Below are positions 1 to 9,823 of a DNA stretch of 64,000 bases, one piece after another. The DNA is taken from the NCBI GenBank assembly GCA_020073215.1, contig JAIQFO010000002.1, positions 124,001 to 188,000 of the forward strand, read 5' to 3'. The stretch comes from Terriglobia bacterium (GTDB lineage: Bacteria; Acidobacteriota; Terriglobia; Terriglobales; Acidobacteriaceae). The notes under the pieces are model-generated. The model had not been told where the DNA came from, searched no databases, and saw only the letters and a list, made by a program, of their open reading frames with translations. Positions within the stretch are counted from its first letter, which is position 1; each line of letters opens with the position of its first letter. The position numbers were made by a program, and so were the translations under genes.

Positions 1-215
1 ATGAATAACTACAGCGCGCTCATTCTTGAGCGGATGCACCAAATGGGTTGGTGATCGCGAGCAACTTTTTGCCAATGCAGCGTTGATTTCTCTCAGGTTG
101 GGCTTTGGCCGGATGGTTGCCGATTTGGGAATTACTACCGCGACAACAATCTCGCCGAAGCGGGCAGGATATGACCCCCTCTGCCGCTCTTCCCTTCTTG
201 TTTCCGCTACCTGTG

Positions 216-743
216 TCAGCTACGAACGCGGACCAGACTGGGGATCTCTTCCCGGCCAGGTACCGGCGCTGCACCGGGAAAGGCGCTCACTCCGTTGCTC
301 TTCTGCTTCCGCGATTGCTTCCGGGAGTCGGACAACTCCGGGCTGGCGACATCGGCGAGGGTGGTGCTTCCGAGGATCCGAGACGCGGAATTGCGCACGG
401 CGAGAAACACCTTGTACAGTGCGCGGTGGCTGGCATCGTGGCTAATCAGATCGCGCAAATGTTCCGCATCGCCGAACGGGGCGAGCGGGCCGTCAATCAC
501 GCGAATCACCTCGCTGAGATGGATCTCGGAGGGGACGCGTCGCAGGCGGTAGCCGCCGCGGGCTCCGCGCGTGCTCTCCACGAGGCGCGCATTCTTCAGC
601 TCAATCAAGATGATTTCAAGAAATTTTTCGGGCAGACCCTCTTCCACGGCGATTTCGCGGATCTTGATCGGGCCCGCTTGGTGGTGCCGGGCAAGCATTA
701 TCATGGCTTGCAGTGCATAAAGCCCTTTTTGTGAAATTTTCAT
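216..743 (-). CDS. Rrf2 family transcriptional regulator (no Cys residues; CymR-like rather than IscR/NsrR-like)
   Basis: N-terminus MKISQKGLYALQAMIMLARHH..IREIAVEEGLPEKFLEIILIELKNARLVESTRGARGGYRL is the Rrf2 winged-helix signature; no Cys in the translated ORF. Confidence 0.9.
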   Translation of the reverse strand: MKISQKGLYALQAMIMLARHHQAGPIKIREIAVEEGLPEKFLEIILIELKNARLVESTRGARGGYRLRRVPSEIHLSEVIRVIDGPLAPFGDAEHLRDLISHDASHRALYKVFLAVRNSASRILGSTTLADVASPELSDSRKQSRKQKSNGVSAFPGAAPVPGREEIPSLVRVRS

Positions 744-883
744 GGTTGCACCCGCGACCTTTCGTCTTCCGCGTCAGACTGTGGTGCCAGCGTAATGACA
801 GCCGGCTGATACTGGCTTACGGTGCGCCAGCGCCTGACGGGAGTTTCCCATGTCAACTTTCTCTATAGGGATGGCTAGATGCA

Positions 884-909
884 GTGTCCACGGTCACACT
901 TGTCTGTGA
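884..909 (+). promoter_or_regulatory. Tripartite motif site S1: GTGT-CCACGG-TCAC-ACTTGTCT-GTGA (11/12)
   Basis: Read directly; about 140-165 bp upstream of the rrf2 start. Confidence 0.5.
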
Positions 910-920
910 CATTGAAACGG

Positions 921-1940
921 CTAGGGGTGATGAACCGGCTCGTGTTCCGGGGCATGGTGTGAAACCGCCTCGGTGGGAGTGGCTGGTTCAGGCTTTGACA
1001 GGTCAACCTTTCTGCTTCCCTGGGAGGGCGGATTGCGCCAGGAGCGACGGCGCAGGCGAACCGTCAGGGCGTCAATGGTGAATCCCGCAACGACGGCTGC
1101 CAGAATCGCGAGCAGGCCGTAGCCCAAGGGATGGCCGCTTGACAACGCGTCCATCCGCGCCGGAAACCCAACCTCAACGACTTGGAGCCGCGTCGTGGTT
1201 CGAGCCGCCACCTTGCGATTCTGACAGGCATACACTTCCACATCGTAGGAGCCAGGGGGCGCGCTCCTTGGCCAATCGAAATTCACACTGTAACGACTGT
1301 CGCCGGCGGTTCGGTCCAACCCTGCGTTGGTCATTCGAACCGCGTCCAAATGCGTCTGATAACGCCCCTCGCCCGATTTCAAAGCCAGGTAGTTGTTGCG
1401 AATGAGCTCTTGATACTTCGGATCCGGTTCCACGCCGGCACACTTTGCGATCGCGCCGAACCAGGTATGGTGCCGGACGGTTGTACTGCACTTGCAGTGA
1501 CTGCGGGACGCAAGCCGGTTCTTGATGGCTTGCTCGTCAAGTTGATAGGCCTCGATGCTGGCGGGGTCGAGAAAGGTGGTCACGTCCGCACCGCTGAAAG
1601 ACAAGAAGAGAGAAGGCGTGAAAGCGACGTGGATTCTGTCGGTATTGACCCAGATGGGACCCACCCTTCCCTTCTTGTTAAAGAGTTCGTCGTGCTCCTC
1701 GCCGCGGATGATGACCAGGACTTGGGATCCGGAGGGAGCGGCGCCTTCGATGCGCATTTTTGCGCCATCGTAAAACGCGCCCATTTGGATGCCTTCCGGG
1801 GAAACCTTCACCGAGAGGTCGGACGAAAGTGCGGACGAAGGTGCGGGCACCTGAGCGCCTGCTGTCTCCGGAATCGCGATGATCAAAACCGTGAGCAGGA
1901 ATCCGAGCACCGCAACGCCTCTATTTCGCATCAGCCCCAT
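921..1940 (-). CDS. TIGR02186-like putative transmembrane/periplasmic protein
   Basis: The ORF track runs to 2645, but the likely start is the ATG at 1940 (MGLMRNRGVAVLGFLLTVLIIAIPETAGAQ, signal peptide), overlapping the tauE stop by 10 bp. Confidence 0.6.
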   Translation of the reverse strand: MGLMRNRGVAVLGFLLTVLIIAIPETAGAQVPAPSSALSSDLSVKVSPEGIQMGAFYDGAKMRIEGAAPSGSQVLVIIRGEEHDELFNKKGRVGPIWVNTDRIHVAFTPSLFLSFSGADVTTFLDPASIEAYQLDEQAIKNRLASRSHCKCSTTVRHHTWFGAIAKCAGVEPDPKYQELIRNNYLALKSGEGRYQTHLDAVRMTNAGLDRTAGDSRYSVNFDWPRSAPPGSYDVEVYACQNRKVAARTTTRLQVVEVGFPARMDALSSGHPLGYGLLAILAAVVAGFTIDALTVRLRRRSWRNPPSQGSRKVDLSKPEPATPTEAVSHHAPEHEPVHHP

Positions 1941-2917
1941 GTGATCAGTCTCCTCAACTGCCACAGGTGGGCAACGACGGAGTCGTGAACTGGCTTGAGG
2001 GCGGCGTGCGCGCCGGCCAAGCTCAGGGGGTTTCCCGGTGTCAAGGTGACGCTGACGGCCATCTTCAGCATGACGGCGAGCGCCAAGATGCCCAGAATAA
2101 TCATGAGTTGTTCGCCGCGGAGCAGGCGGCTCAGGCGCGCTCCGATCTGCGCGCCGATGGTGGAACCCGTCGCCAGGAACAACGCGAGCACGAGATCCAC
2201 GGTGTGGTTGGTGGTGGCCTGCATGAGGGTAGCGCCAGCGCAGGTAAACAGAATCTGGAACAGGTCCGTTCCCACCGCCACATGAGCGGGCATGCGCAGT
2301 AAATACACCATCATCGGTACCATGATGAACCCGCCGCCCACGCCCATGACCGAGGTCAGCACCCCCACCAGCGAGCACAACATAAACGGAACAATGAGTG
2401 AGTGCCGCACCCCCGAGCGCGGGAAATCCATCTGTAAGGGCAAGTGGCTCAGAAGGACGCGGGTGTGACCAGGCTTGGAAGATTTCGCCGCCATGATTCC
2501 GCGCCGCATTTTCTTGAGGCTGTCGCGGACGATGAAGCTGCCCACGAACCCGAGCACGACCACGTAGGTCAACGTGATCAGGACGTCGGCATTCCCCATC
2601 TTCTTCAAGGCCTTGATGCACTGCACCCCGATGGCTGATCCGCACAATCCGCCAATCAGCAGCACACTGCCCATTTTCATGTCCACGTTCTTCAAGCGGA
2701 AGTGGGCGGCGACTCCCGACGAGGACGTGGCCACGATGGCATTGGTATCGGAGGCGGCGGCAACCGTGGGCGGCACGCCAATCATCATGAGGATGGGCGT
2801 GAGCAGAAATCCGCCGCCCACGCCCAGCAAGCCAGAGAGCACACCCACCACGCCTCCGGCCGCGATCAGAAGGAAGATGTTGATACTGATACCGGCTACC
2901 GGTAGGAGAATCCGCAT
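1931..2917 (-). CDS. Sulfite exporter TauE/SafE family protein
   Basis: GVLSGLLGVGGGFLLTPILMMIGVPPTVAAASDTNAIVATS and internal repeat VLTSVMGVGGGFIMVPMMVYLLRMPAHVAVGTDLFQI are typical of TauE/SafE. Confidence 0.9.
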   Translation of the reverse strand: MRILLPVAGISINIFLLIAAGGVVGVLSGLLGVGGGFLLTPILMMIGVPPTVAAASDTNAIVATSSSGVAAHFRLKNVDMKMGSVLLIGGLCGSAIGVQCIKALKKMGNADVLITLTYVVVLGFVGSFIVRDSLKKMRRGIMAAKSSKPGHTRVLLSHLPLQMDFPRSGVRHSLIVPFMLCSLVGVLTSVMGVGGGFIMVPMMVYLLRMPAHVAVGTDLFQILFTCAGATLMQATTNHTVDLVLALFLATGSTIGAQIGARLSRLLRGEQLMIILGILALAVMLKMAVSVTLTPGNPLSLAGAHAALKPVHDSVVAHLWQLRRLITWG

Positions 2918-3187
2918 GGAGTGCGCCTCACAGCCAGGAAGTCGAAAACAGGATTGGGATTAAACAACGTGCCAGTATCGGCGGACAAGGGCTCGGTTTC
3001 GCGGGAGGCCCATGCCGCGACGTATGGAACAACACGCTCGTGGAAGGACAGGTGGGCGAGGAGCCGACGAGGTTCGGCTCCGCCGACGTGCACCCTCGTC
3101 ATTCGGACGTAATGGGCCACTGGGATCACCCCGGATACACACGGAGCGACTTAGGTTGAGAAGACCACAGTTGCAGGAGTTAGTGCT

Positions 3188-3213
3188 GTGACTTTTCGCA
3201 CTCTTATGTGTGA
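3188..3213 (+). promoter_or_regulatory. Tripartite motif site S2: GTGA-CTTTTC-GCAC-TCTTATGT-GTGA (11/12)
   Basis: Read directly; about 270 bp upstream of tauE. Confidence 0.45.
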
Positions 3214-3239
3214 GCAAAAACGCCTTTAATTACAATTGA

Positions 3240-5801
3240 TTAGATAGGGTAACTTCCCTTTTCCGGATCCTCAGGGCGGAAGCCATAGTTACCTTTGAGA
3301 AACTGCTGAACATACCACTTCATCGCGGCTTCGCTGGTCATATACATATCCAACTGGCTGGTGCAGACCATCAAGCGGCCGAGAATATCGAGATTGGCCT
3401 CGGTGCGATCGGCGGGGGCCTTCTTGAACCAGGCATTGACCAAATCGCCGCGGCGGTCGGTCAGAAAACCGTAGTGAGCCAGACAAGCTTCGATGAAACA
3501 TGCTCGGAGGTTGCGTCGTTCTCGAGCCGCTCCTCCTCCGGCGAATCGGAAAGAGATGTAGTTGTTGCCCGGGACATCAGAGACGCAAGCGTCCACTAAC
3601 GTGAAATGGTAAGCCAGGCGCGAGTTGAGGTTCATGTATTCGTCGGCCACCAGCAGGTAACTCTGTTCGCCGAGAGCTCGCATCGCGCCCGTGTGCGAGG
3701 TAAGCGAGGTTGCCATGACCGAGGCCAGATCGCTCAGGCTGGCAGGCATTTCGCGGGTCCAGGAAACATCGGGATGACTCACTCCGCGCCAGAACGCCTG
3801 AAAAGGACGGGAAACAATCTCCTCCGGTTTCACTTCCGCGGTCTGCGGATTTTCGAGTGCCAACCCGCCGCCCAGGTCAAGAACCCGCAGGTTGACCGGA
3901 GTCGAACTCAGCAGTTTACGCGAGGTGTGAGGACCGCGCTCCAGTTCGGTGTCGCCCACCTCGAACATCGCCTCGATCGCCTTCTCGTGGCAGAAGCGGA
4001 GTACATCATGTGCGGACTTGCAGCCGGCGACCCGAAAGTTCGAACTCGATGGATCGAGCAAGTGGAGCACAAGTAAGCGCTCGGCGATGGGATCGTTGGA
4101 ACTCTTCCGGTATCGTCCATTCTCGGCCCGTTCAACCATGCGCGGCTCCCATAGCGTTCCCGCATACACGCGCGGTTGCATCGCATCCAGGCTGACCGGA
4201 TCGCCGTTGTGAATCTGTTCGAAGGCGCCCGTCAATTGGAACACGGAAGGGATCTTGGACTCGCGCAGAAGGGAGGCGGCATGGCCCGCGAGGTTGCCCC
4301 ACTCCGCCACCAGGCCAGTGATGCGGGGAAAGACCGCGACGATTTCGGGCGACGCTTTGCGCAGGAACAAGATCGATCCCTCCGGCGTTTTGCCGAGCTC
4401 ACGAGGATCGGAAACCAGGAACGCTGTCCCGGAAACCCGGCCGGGATACACACTGCGGCCGCCGGTAAGAAGCGGATCTTGCTTCACTCGCGATTTGCTT
4501 TTGGCGGCGGCCGCATCGCCCAATGCGAGGGCCCGCGACTGCACGATCCAAAGCTGGCCCGCTTCGTCGAGAGCCCACTCGACATCTTGCGGCGTTTTGA
4601 AGTGTTCTTCGAGTTTGAGGCCCCAGATGGTCAGGGTCTCGAGTTCGCGGACGGTCAGACTCGCTGCCTCTGCCTGCTCCGGCGACAGCGGGCGGCGAGT
4701 GAGTCCTCCGCCCTCGTGAGGTGCGATCTCAACCTCTTTGCGCACGATGGTCCGCTCGACCACAGAGCGAGGGTTCGAGCGGGACATGACAAACAAGTCG
4801 GCCGCTCCATGACCGCTGGCGATGTCGAGAGCGAGACCACGAGTCGCCGTGATCCACAAGGCATCGCTCTGGGGATTGCCCGGGTCCCGGGTATACATGA
4901 TGCCCGAGGAACGGGCCGCAATCACGCGCAGACAGAGCACAGGGATGGGCGTGTCGATTTCCGACAGTCCCGCCGAGAGCCGGTAGAACAAGGCGCGTTC
5001 ACTGAAGCGTGCGGCCACGACCCGCCGGTAGGCATCGATGAGCTGCCCTTCGGGAACATTGATCAGGCTGAGAAATTGTCCGGCGAAGGTGCGTTCGCCG
5101 CCCTCTCCGACGGCACTGGAGCGCACGGCCAAGTCCGCCGCCGGCCCGCGCGAGCGGAGCGTATGCGCACGTTCGGTAAGGGCAACTTCGACGGCCCGCG
5201 GGACGGGCAAGGCCATCACCATCTCCGTGAGCTGCTTGGATATCCCCTGGAGCGCGGCCAGATCGTTTAAGTCGAGGTTATGGGTCGCGTCCCTTATCTT
5301 CTCCCAAAGCGGAATGCCACAGAACTGGCGGTACGCTTCCGCGGTGATCACATAGCCGTCCGGAACCGGCAAACCAACCCGGTTCTTGACTTCGGCCAGC
5401 GCCGCCGCTTTGCCGCCTACCTCCGCGACCGAAGTTCCATTGATCTCCCCCAGCCAAGTGGAAAAATTTGGAGCCACCAGTTCCTGGCGCGCTGCAATAT
5501 AGCGCTCGACCTCATTCTGTTGCGCATGAATGGATTCGTGAAGTTGTGGGAAGGAATTCCCGGTCAGTCGCTCCAGTGCTGCGACGGTGGCCTCGGTCTT
5601 GGAGTAAACGGCGGAGACCCTGGGACCGACGATGTCCCGCCACGGCAGGACGAATTGCAGGTCCTCCTGGATGCCGGCCATCAATTCCAGACATTCGTTG
5701 TTCAGGGACAGTAAGTCGCGAAAGCTCTGGTAGCGGCGCCGGATTCGGTCCTCGACCGCCTGGGCTGGCTCCGCGGGCTTCTTTTTCGACCACCAGGACA
5801 T
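3240..5801 (-). CDS. PEP/pyruvate-binding domain protein (PEP synthase-like N-terminal domain)
   Basis: VAEVGGKAAALAEVKNRVGLPVPDGYVITAEAYRQF; LAVRSSAVGEGGERTFAGQFLS; DVEWALDEAGQLWIVQSRAL. Confidence 0.8.
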   Translation of the reverse strand: MSWWSKKKPAEPAQAVEDRIRRRYQSFRDLLSLNNECLELMAGIQEDLQFVLPWRDIVGPRVSAVYSKTEATVAALERLTGNSFPQLHESIHAQQNEVERYIAARQELVAPNFSTWLGEINGTSVAEVGGKAAALAEVKNRVGLPVPDGYVITAEAYRQFCGIPLWEKIRDATHNLDLNDLAALQGISKQLTEMVMALPVPRAVEVALTERAHTLRSRGPAADLAVRSSAVGEGGERTFAGQFLSLINVPEGQLIDAYRRVVAARFSERALFYRLSAGLSEIDTPIPVLCLRVIAARSSGIMYTRDPGNPQSDALWITATRGLALDIASGHGAADLFVMSRSNPRSVVERTIVRKEVEIAPHEGGGLTRRPLSPEQAEAASLTVRELETLTIWGLKLEEHFKTPQDVEWALDEAGQLWIVQSRALALGDAAAAKSKSRVKQDPLLTGGRSVYPGRVSGTAFLVSDPRELGKTPEGSILFLRKASPEIVAVFPRITGLVAEWGNLAGHAASLLRESKIPSVFQLTGAFEQIHNGDPVSLDAMQPRVYAGTLWEPRMVERAENGRYRKSSNDPIAERLLVLHLLDPSSSNFRVAGCKSAHDVLRFCHEKAIEAMFEVGDTELERGPHTSRKLLSSTPVNLRVLDLGGGLALENPQTAEVKPEEIVSRPFQAFWRGVSHPDVSWTREMPASLSDLASVMATSLTSHTGAMRALGEQSYLLVADEYMNLNSRLAYHFTLVDACVSDVPGNNYISFRFAGGGAARERRNLRACFIEACLAHYGFLTDRRGDLVNAWFKKAPADRTEANLDILGRLMVCTSQLDMYMTSEAAMKWYVQQFLKGNYGFRPEDPEKGSYPI

Positions 5802-5872
5802 CGGTTTGAGCCACTATACCGTTTTCGTAGTCAGTATAAGCTTTGCCGCCTGATCCCTCGTGGCCTGGCTGC

Positions 5873-5901
5873 CCCACCCTTGCGTCCTTTGCAAGGGTGG
5901 G
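5873..5901. repeat. REP-like hairpin, CCCACCCTTGC-N7-GCAAGGGTGGG
   Basis: Perfect 11-bp inverted repeat; degenerate second copy at 54823-54852 beside the RAYT fragment. Confidence 0.7.
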
Positions 5902-5960
5902 AATTCTGCGCCGGCTGCTATTTTGAAAGCGACGGGCCCTGCACTAACTGTGAAAATGCT

Positions 5961-8765
5961 CTAAATCGGCGGGCGCGATCGTTCCATGTTGAACTGAAGG
6001 AGCCGGGTCAGAATATCCTGATCGCTCAGATTTTTCGGCCAGCCGTAGGCGGCGAGCGCAGCGTCGTCCAGTTCCCGATGAGCGTCCTGCAGCCATGTGG
6101 GATTTTCGTTGTACAGGTTCGTCAGCGTGCGCTTCTTCAATTCCGCCGCGGATGCGTCGGGCGGATTGAGCCACGTGTCGCGCTTCTTCACGAGTTCACG
6201 GGCGGCGGCTGCGATGGCTTCGACGCGCGGGTCGTACTTCGGTTCTTTTCCTGGCGACCACGGGAAGGGAAAGGTCTCGAAGGTGCTTGTAGGTGTGTAT
6301 CGAGGACGATCTTCGAGGGATGTTCCCTGTTTGAGCGCCCACAGGTCGTGGACGTGGGAATGGAGCACGCCGAAGAAATAGTCGTCGTCCCTCGCAAATA
6401 CAAGCGTCCCCTGATTGCAGAGAACGTCGGGCGAAACCCAGACCAGGATGCGGTGTTTGGATAACGCCGGTGTTGCGATGAAGCGAGAGAGCCCAGTCAG
6501 AGCCTTGCGCAGTCCGGGACGAGGCTCCGCGTAAATCCACCACCTCTCCGCGTAAGCCCTTCTGCGGTTCTTTGAGCGGATCGGGTAGACGTGCTGCCGG
6601 GCGTACTCGAACGGCATCTCGTACTTTGCAGCACTCTTTTGGTCAGTGAGCCCAAAGTCAATCGTCCAGTAATTTCTGTTCTCCTGTACAAGATCAATGC
6701 CGCTCTTAACGGGCCGAACCACGTCGCTATTCGGCCTTCCATTCACATTGACCGGCGCGTCTAACATTCGCTCAGCCACCTCATGAGTGATGTCAAACGG
6801 TCCTTTGGCCGACGGCCCCATGAAACAGATGCCTTGGTTCTCGGCCAGTTCTTTCGCCGTCGTGATGTTCACTGCACCAGACAGGTCAGGATTTATGCGC
6901 GTGACAGGCTGGCCGTCTAACGCGAGGGTCTCCTGGTGCCCCCTGTCGAAAGCTACCATCGAAACACGCACGTTTGCGCCATCGAGAACCCAGTCTCGAT
7001 CCGATTGCGCCCAAAATATATTCCCAGTCTCCTGGATACTTTCAAGCACCTTCCGGTTAGCACCACCCCTGATTGAGTTGGTGGCAAGCAGCCCAACACG
7101 TGTGGTCGGGTGCTGTTCCAGATACTCCCGCGCTTTCTCGAACCAGTAACATACGAAATCGGCGAAGGCAGGAACGCGGCCTTCGTAGACGTGAAATAGA
7201 TCGTCAATGTATTTGTCGCCCATTTCGTGCCGAACTTTGTTCCCGCCGAGAAACGGTGGATTGCCGATGATAACGTCGGCGTCCGGCCATGCAGGTTCCA
7301 ATGGCTGGCCCTTGTCGTCATAGGCGAGCACAGCGTCCATGCGCTTGATGTTCTTAAGCGGTTTCAAAATCGGATGCGAGCCAAAGTGGAAGCCGTTGTC
7401 GTGCTGCCATTGGATGTAGCCGATCCAGACGACGACGGATGCGAGTTCGTGGGCGTAGACGTTGGTCTCGATGCCGTAGAGCTGCTCAGGGCTGGTGCGC
7501 GGTAACAGGCCCGAGAGGCCGTTGCTGGCGGCAAAGACGCTGACCTTTTTTTCGAGGTCGAGAATCTGCTTGAGCGCGACATAGAGGAAGTTGCCGCTGC
7601 CGCAGGCGGGATCGAGCACGCGGACTTTCGACAGTTCTTCGGCAAATCCCATCAGCAAATCGGAAAGAGCTTTGCGCGACTTGGTCTGGCCCGCTTTCTG
7701 CTGGGTCTTTGACTTCTCAATGAGCGCGGTGGCCTTTTGTTCGACCTCGGCCCAACGGCGGCGCAAAGGCTCCATCAAAACCGGCTCGACGATCAGGCGG
7801 ATGTCGGCCTCGCTGGTGTAATGCGCTCCCAACTGCGACCGTTTGTCGGGGTCGAGGCTGCGCTCAAACAGAGTGCCGAAAATCGCGGGCTCGATGCTGG
7901 ACCAGTCGAGCACCGAAGAGAGCGCGAGCACGGCCAGATCGTCTCGCGTCAAGTCGTAGGCTTCGTCATCGGAGAATAATCCGCCGTCAAAGTAAGGGAT
8001 GTCGTGTTCGCCGAAGGAACCTTGCTCGCCTGCCATCGCGCCGAACAGTTGCCGCAACCTCTTGGTGAACTCGGCGGGCCGCTGGAGGTTTGACTCGACG
8101 AGGTGCGAGAAGAGCTTGCCGGGCAGCAGGCCGATGTCTTCCGAAAAGAGGCAAAAGAGCAGGCGCATGAGGAAGTGGGCGGCGCGCTCGGAGGGCACTC
8201 CGCGAGAACGCAAACTTTCGGCCAGCTTGGAGAACTGTGCGGCGGCGCCTTCGGTTACGTCGGCTGTGGTTTGGCCGGGCTTGAGACGTCCAGGATCGGT
8301 AAAAGCCGCGCGAAGCACATCGAGTGGAGGGAGCTTGCACGTGGCGGTGGGCTGGTTGGAAACGAGGTCCGCTAAGTCGAAGGCGTAGATTTGCTTTTGG
8401 GTATTAGTGTAGTTGGTGTGGACCTCGAAGCGGTCCAGGTCGCAGACGACCAGCAGCGGCGGGTTTTCCAAGTCCTCGCGATATTGCAGCAGCTGCTGAT
8501 AGGCCGCGTGGAGGTCTTTGTGTCTGCCCTTGTATTCCCAGGCGAAAAAGTTGCGCATCCAGACATCGGCGAAGCCGTTGCCGCCGGAGGTCTTCGTGAC
8601 GCCTTTTTCGAACGTGTAGGTATTACCTTCCTGATCGACGGTGGCAGGGGTGGGCTGCCCAAGAATTTCGCAGAGGCCGATGAAATGTTGCTGCGCTGCA
8701 CTGCGTTCGGAAAGGGTGGACCGCTGCCACTGGGCTACGAACTCGGGGATCGACAGAACAGGCAT
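5961..8765 (-). CDS. MmeI-like Type IIG/IIL restriction-modification enzyme (single polypeptide)
   Basis: D-X9-E-X-K nuclease motif (ADVWMRNFFAWEYKG), SAM motif DPACGSGNFLYVAL, methylase motif IIGNPPFLGG. Confidence 0.85.
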   Translation of the reverse strand: MPVLSIPEFVAQWQRSTLSERSAAQQHFIGLCEILGQPTPATVDQEGNTYTFEKGVTKTSGGNGFADVWMRNFFAWEYKGRHKDLHAAYQQLLQYREDLENPPLLVVCDLDRFEVHTNYTNTQKQIYAFDLADLVSNQPTATCKLPPLDVLRAAFTDPGRLKPGQTTADVTEGAAAQFSKLAESLRSRGVPSERAAHFLMRLLFCLFSEDIGLLPGKLFSHLVESNLQRPAEFTKRLRQLFGAMAGEQGSFGEHDIPYFDGGLFSDDEAYDLTRDDLAVLALSSVLDWSSIEPAIFGTLFERSLDPDKRSQLGAHYTSEADIRLIVEPVLMEPLRRRWAEVEQKATALIEKSKTQQKAGQTKSRKALSDLLMGFAEELSKVRVLDPACGSGNFLYVALKQILDLEKKVSVFAASNGLSGLLPRTSPEQLYGIETNVYAHELASVVVWIGYIQWQHDNGFHFGSHPILKPLKNIKRMDAVLAYDDKGQPLEPAWPDADVIIGNPPFLGGNKVRHEMGDKYIDDLFHVYEGRVPAFADFVCYWFEKAREYLEQHPTTRVGLLATNSIRGGANRKVLESIQETGNIFWAQSDRDWVLDGANVRVSMVAFDRGHQETLALDGQPVTRINPDLSGAVNITTAKELAENQGICFMGPSAKGPFDITHEVAERMLDAPVNVNGRPNSDVVRPVKSGIDLVQENRNYWTIDFGLTDQKSAAKYEMPFEYARQHVYPIRSKNRRRAYAERWWIYAEPRPGLRKALTGLSRFIATPALSKHRILVWVSPDVLCNQGTLVFARDDDYFFGVLHSHVHDLWALKQGTSLEDRPRYTPTSTFETFPFPWSPGKEPKYDPRVEAIAAAARELVKKRDTWLNPPDASAAELKKRTLTNLYNENPTWLQDAHRELDDAALAAYGWPKNLSDQDILTRLLQFNMERSRPPI

Positions 8766-8871
8766 CGATGTCTAGGTGACGTGACAGTGTAGTTGGTTTG
8801 TAGCGGGTGCGCCAGTAACGAGCTCAATGCGCACACCTCGCAGCATCCGTCGCTCGTTTTCGCCGTCATCA

Positions 8872-9178
8872 CCACTAAAGTATTTATTTCTCAAAGACCT
8901 GGCGGTGTAGCGCGGACACTCTTGGCCGCGCAGACCTCGCCGGCTCTTAACTCTTCAACCGGAAACCGGAAAGTACTTCTTCAATTTGACTTCTGACTTT
9001 TGACTTCTTTCCATGACCACTAAAGTATTTATTTCTCAAAGACTTGGCGGGAAACACCCGCAAAAACCAATCAAAAATCCAAGCTAACCTATTGATTTAT
9101 AAATACTTTACTAATAAGTCCTTATTCCTCAAATACCTGGCCAAACTCGAGCGCTAAGTCTTTGATTCCCAAAGACCG
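8872..9178. repeat. Cluster of dispersed ~30-bp repeats (AAAGTATTTATTTCTCAAAGACCTGGCGG-type units)
   Basis: Near-identical copies at 8872-8906 and 9016-9050, diverged copies at 9097-9142 and 9150-9178; related copies at 50774-50867. Confidence 0.65.
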
Positions 9179-9206
9179 CACTAGGAGGGGTCAAACCCGC
9201 GCATGC

Positions 9207-9809
9207 TTACTTGCCGCCTTTGGTCAGATCCGTCTTGCTCACATTCATCAAACGAAGGGCTTGGCTAGGTTGCTTGTAGTAGTAACGGATCTCGTCGCCC
9301 GACTTCCAGGTATCGTCGGGCAGCGCGAGATACTCGTCGGGCACGGCGAAGGTCAAAAGGACTTTCTTCCGCCGCGAATAGATGGTCACGGTTTTCTTCT
9401 GTCGGTCCACGGCGGGAAACTTCTTGTTGGCAACTTGTGGGTCGTTTCGCGAGACGCCGTTTTGCTCATCGACCGGCAGGTAGAAAACGGTCTTGATGGT
9501 TGCTGATGCTGCGTCGAAGAAGACGACCATCCGCTGCTTAGTGTCGAACGACAGCAGCTTTCCCGCCTCCGGCGCCGGCCCGGTTTCGTTCGGGTCCACC
9601 GGCAGCTTCACCACCACGGGCGGCAGAACATCGTACCTGGGCTGATCGGATTTTGGAGCTGAATCCAGAATCAATGTGACCACACCGTTTTGCTTGTCAA
9701 AAGCGATGGCTCGCCCCTGCTCCACCTTGCCAGGATTGGCGCATCCCGTGGCGAACCACAGAGCCGCTACGGTTGCGATGGTGACCAGCGATTTTCTAGT
9801 GAGTGCCAT
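9207..9809 (-). CDS. Putative lipoprotein (possibly DUF4881-type)
   Basis: MALTRKSLVTIATVAALWFATGCANPGK: signal peptide with lipobox. ORF trimmed to the ATG at 9809. Confidence 0.55.
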   Translation of the reverse strand: MALTRKSLVTIATVAALWFATGCANPGKVEQGRAIAFDKQNGVVTLILDSAPKSDQPRYDVLPPVVVKLPVDPNETGPAPEAGKLLSFDTKQRMVVFFDAASATIKTVFYLPVDEQNGVSRNDPQVANKKFPAVDRQKKTVTIYSRRKKVLLTFAVPDEYLALPDDTWKSGDEIRYYYKQPSQALRLMNVSKTDLTKGGK

Positions 9810-9823
9810 TCCCTGCTCCCTGA

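Noticed and set aside
884-909. Rho-independent terminator for the TIGR02186-like gene (GTCACA..TGTGAC stem)
   Set aside because: Stem of only 6 bp and no U-tract; the same spacing recurs at other promoters, so a regulatory site is favoured.
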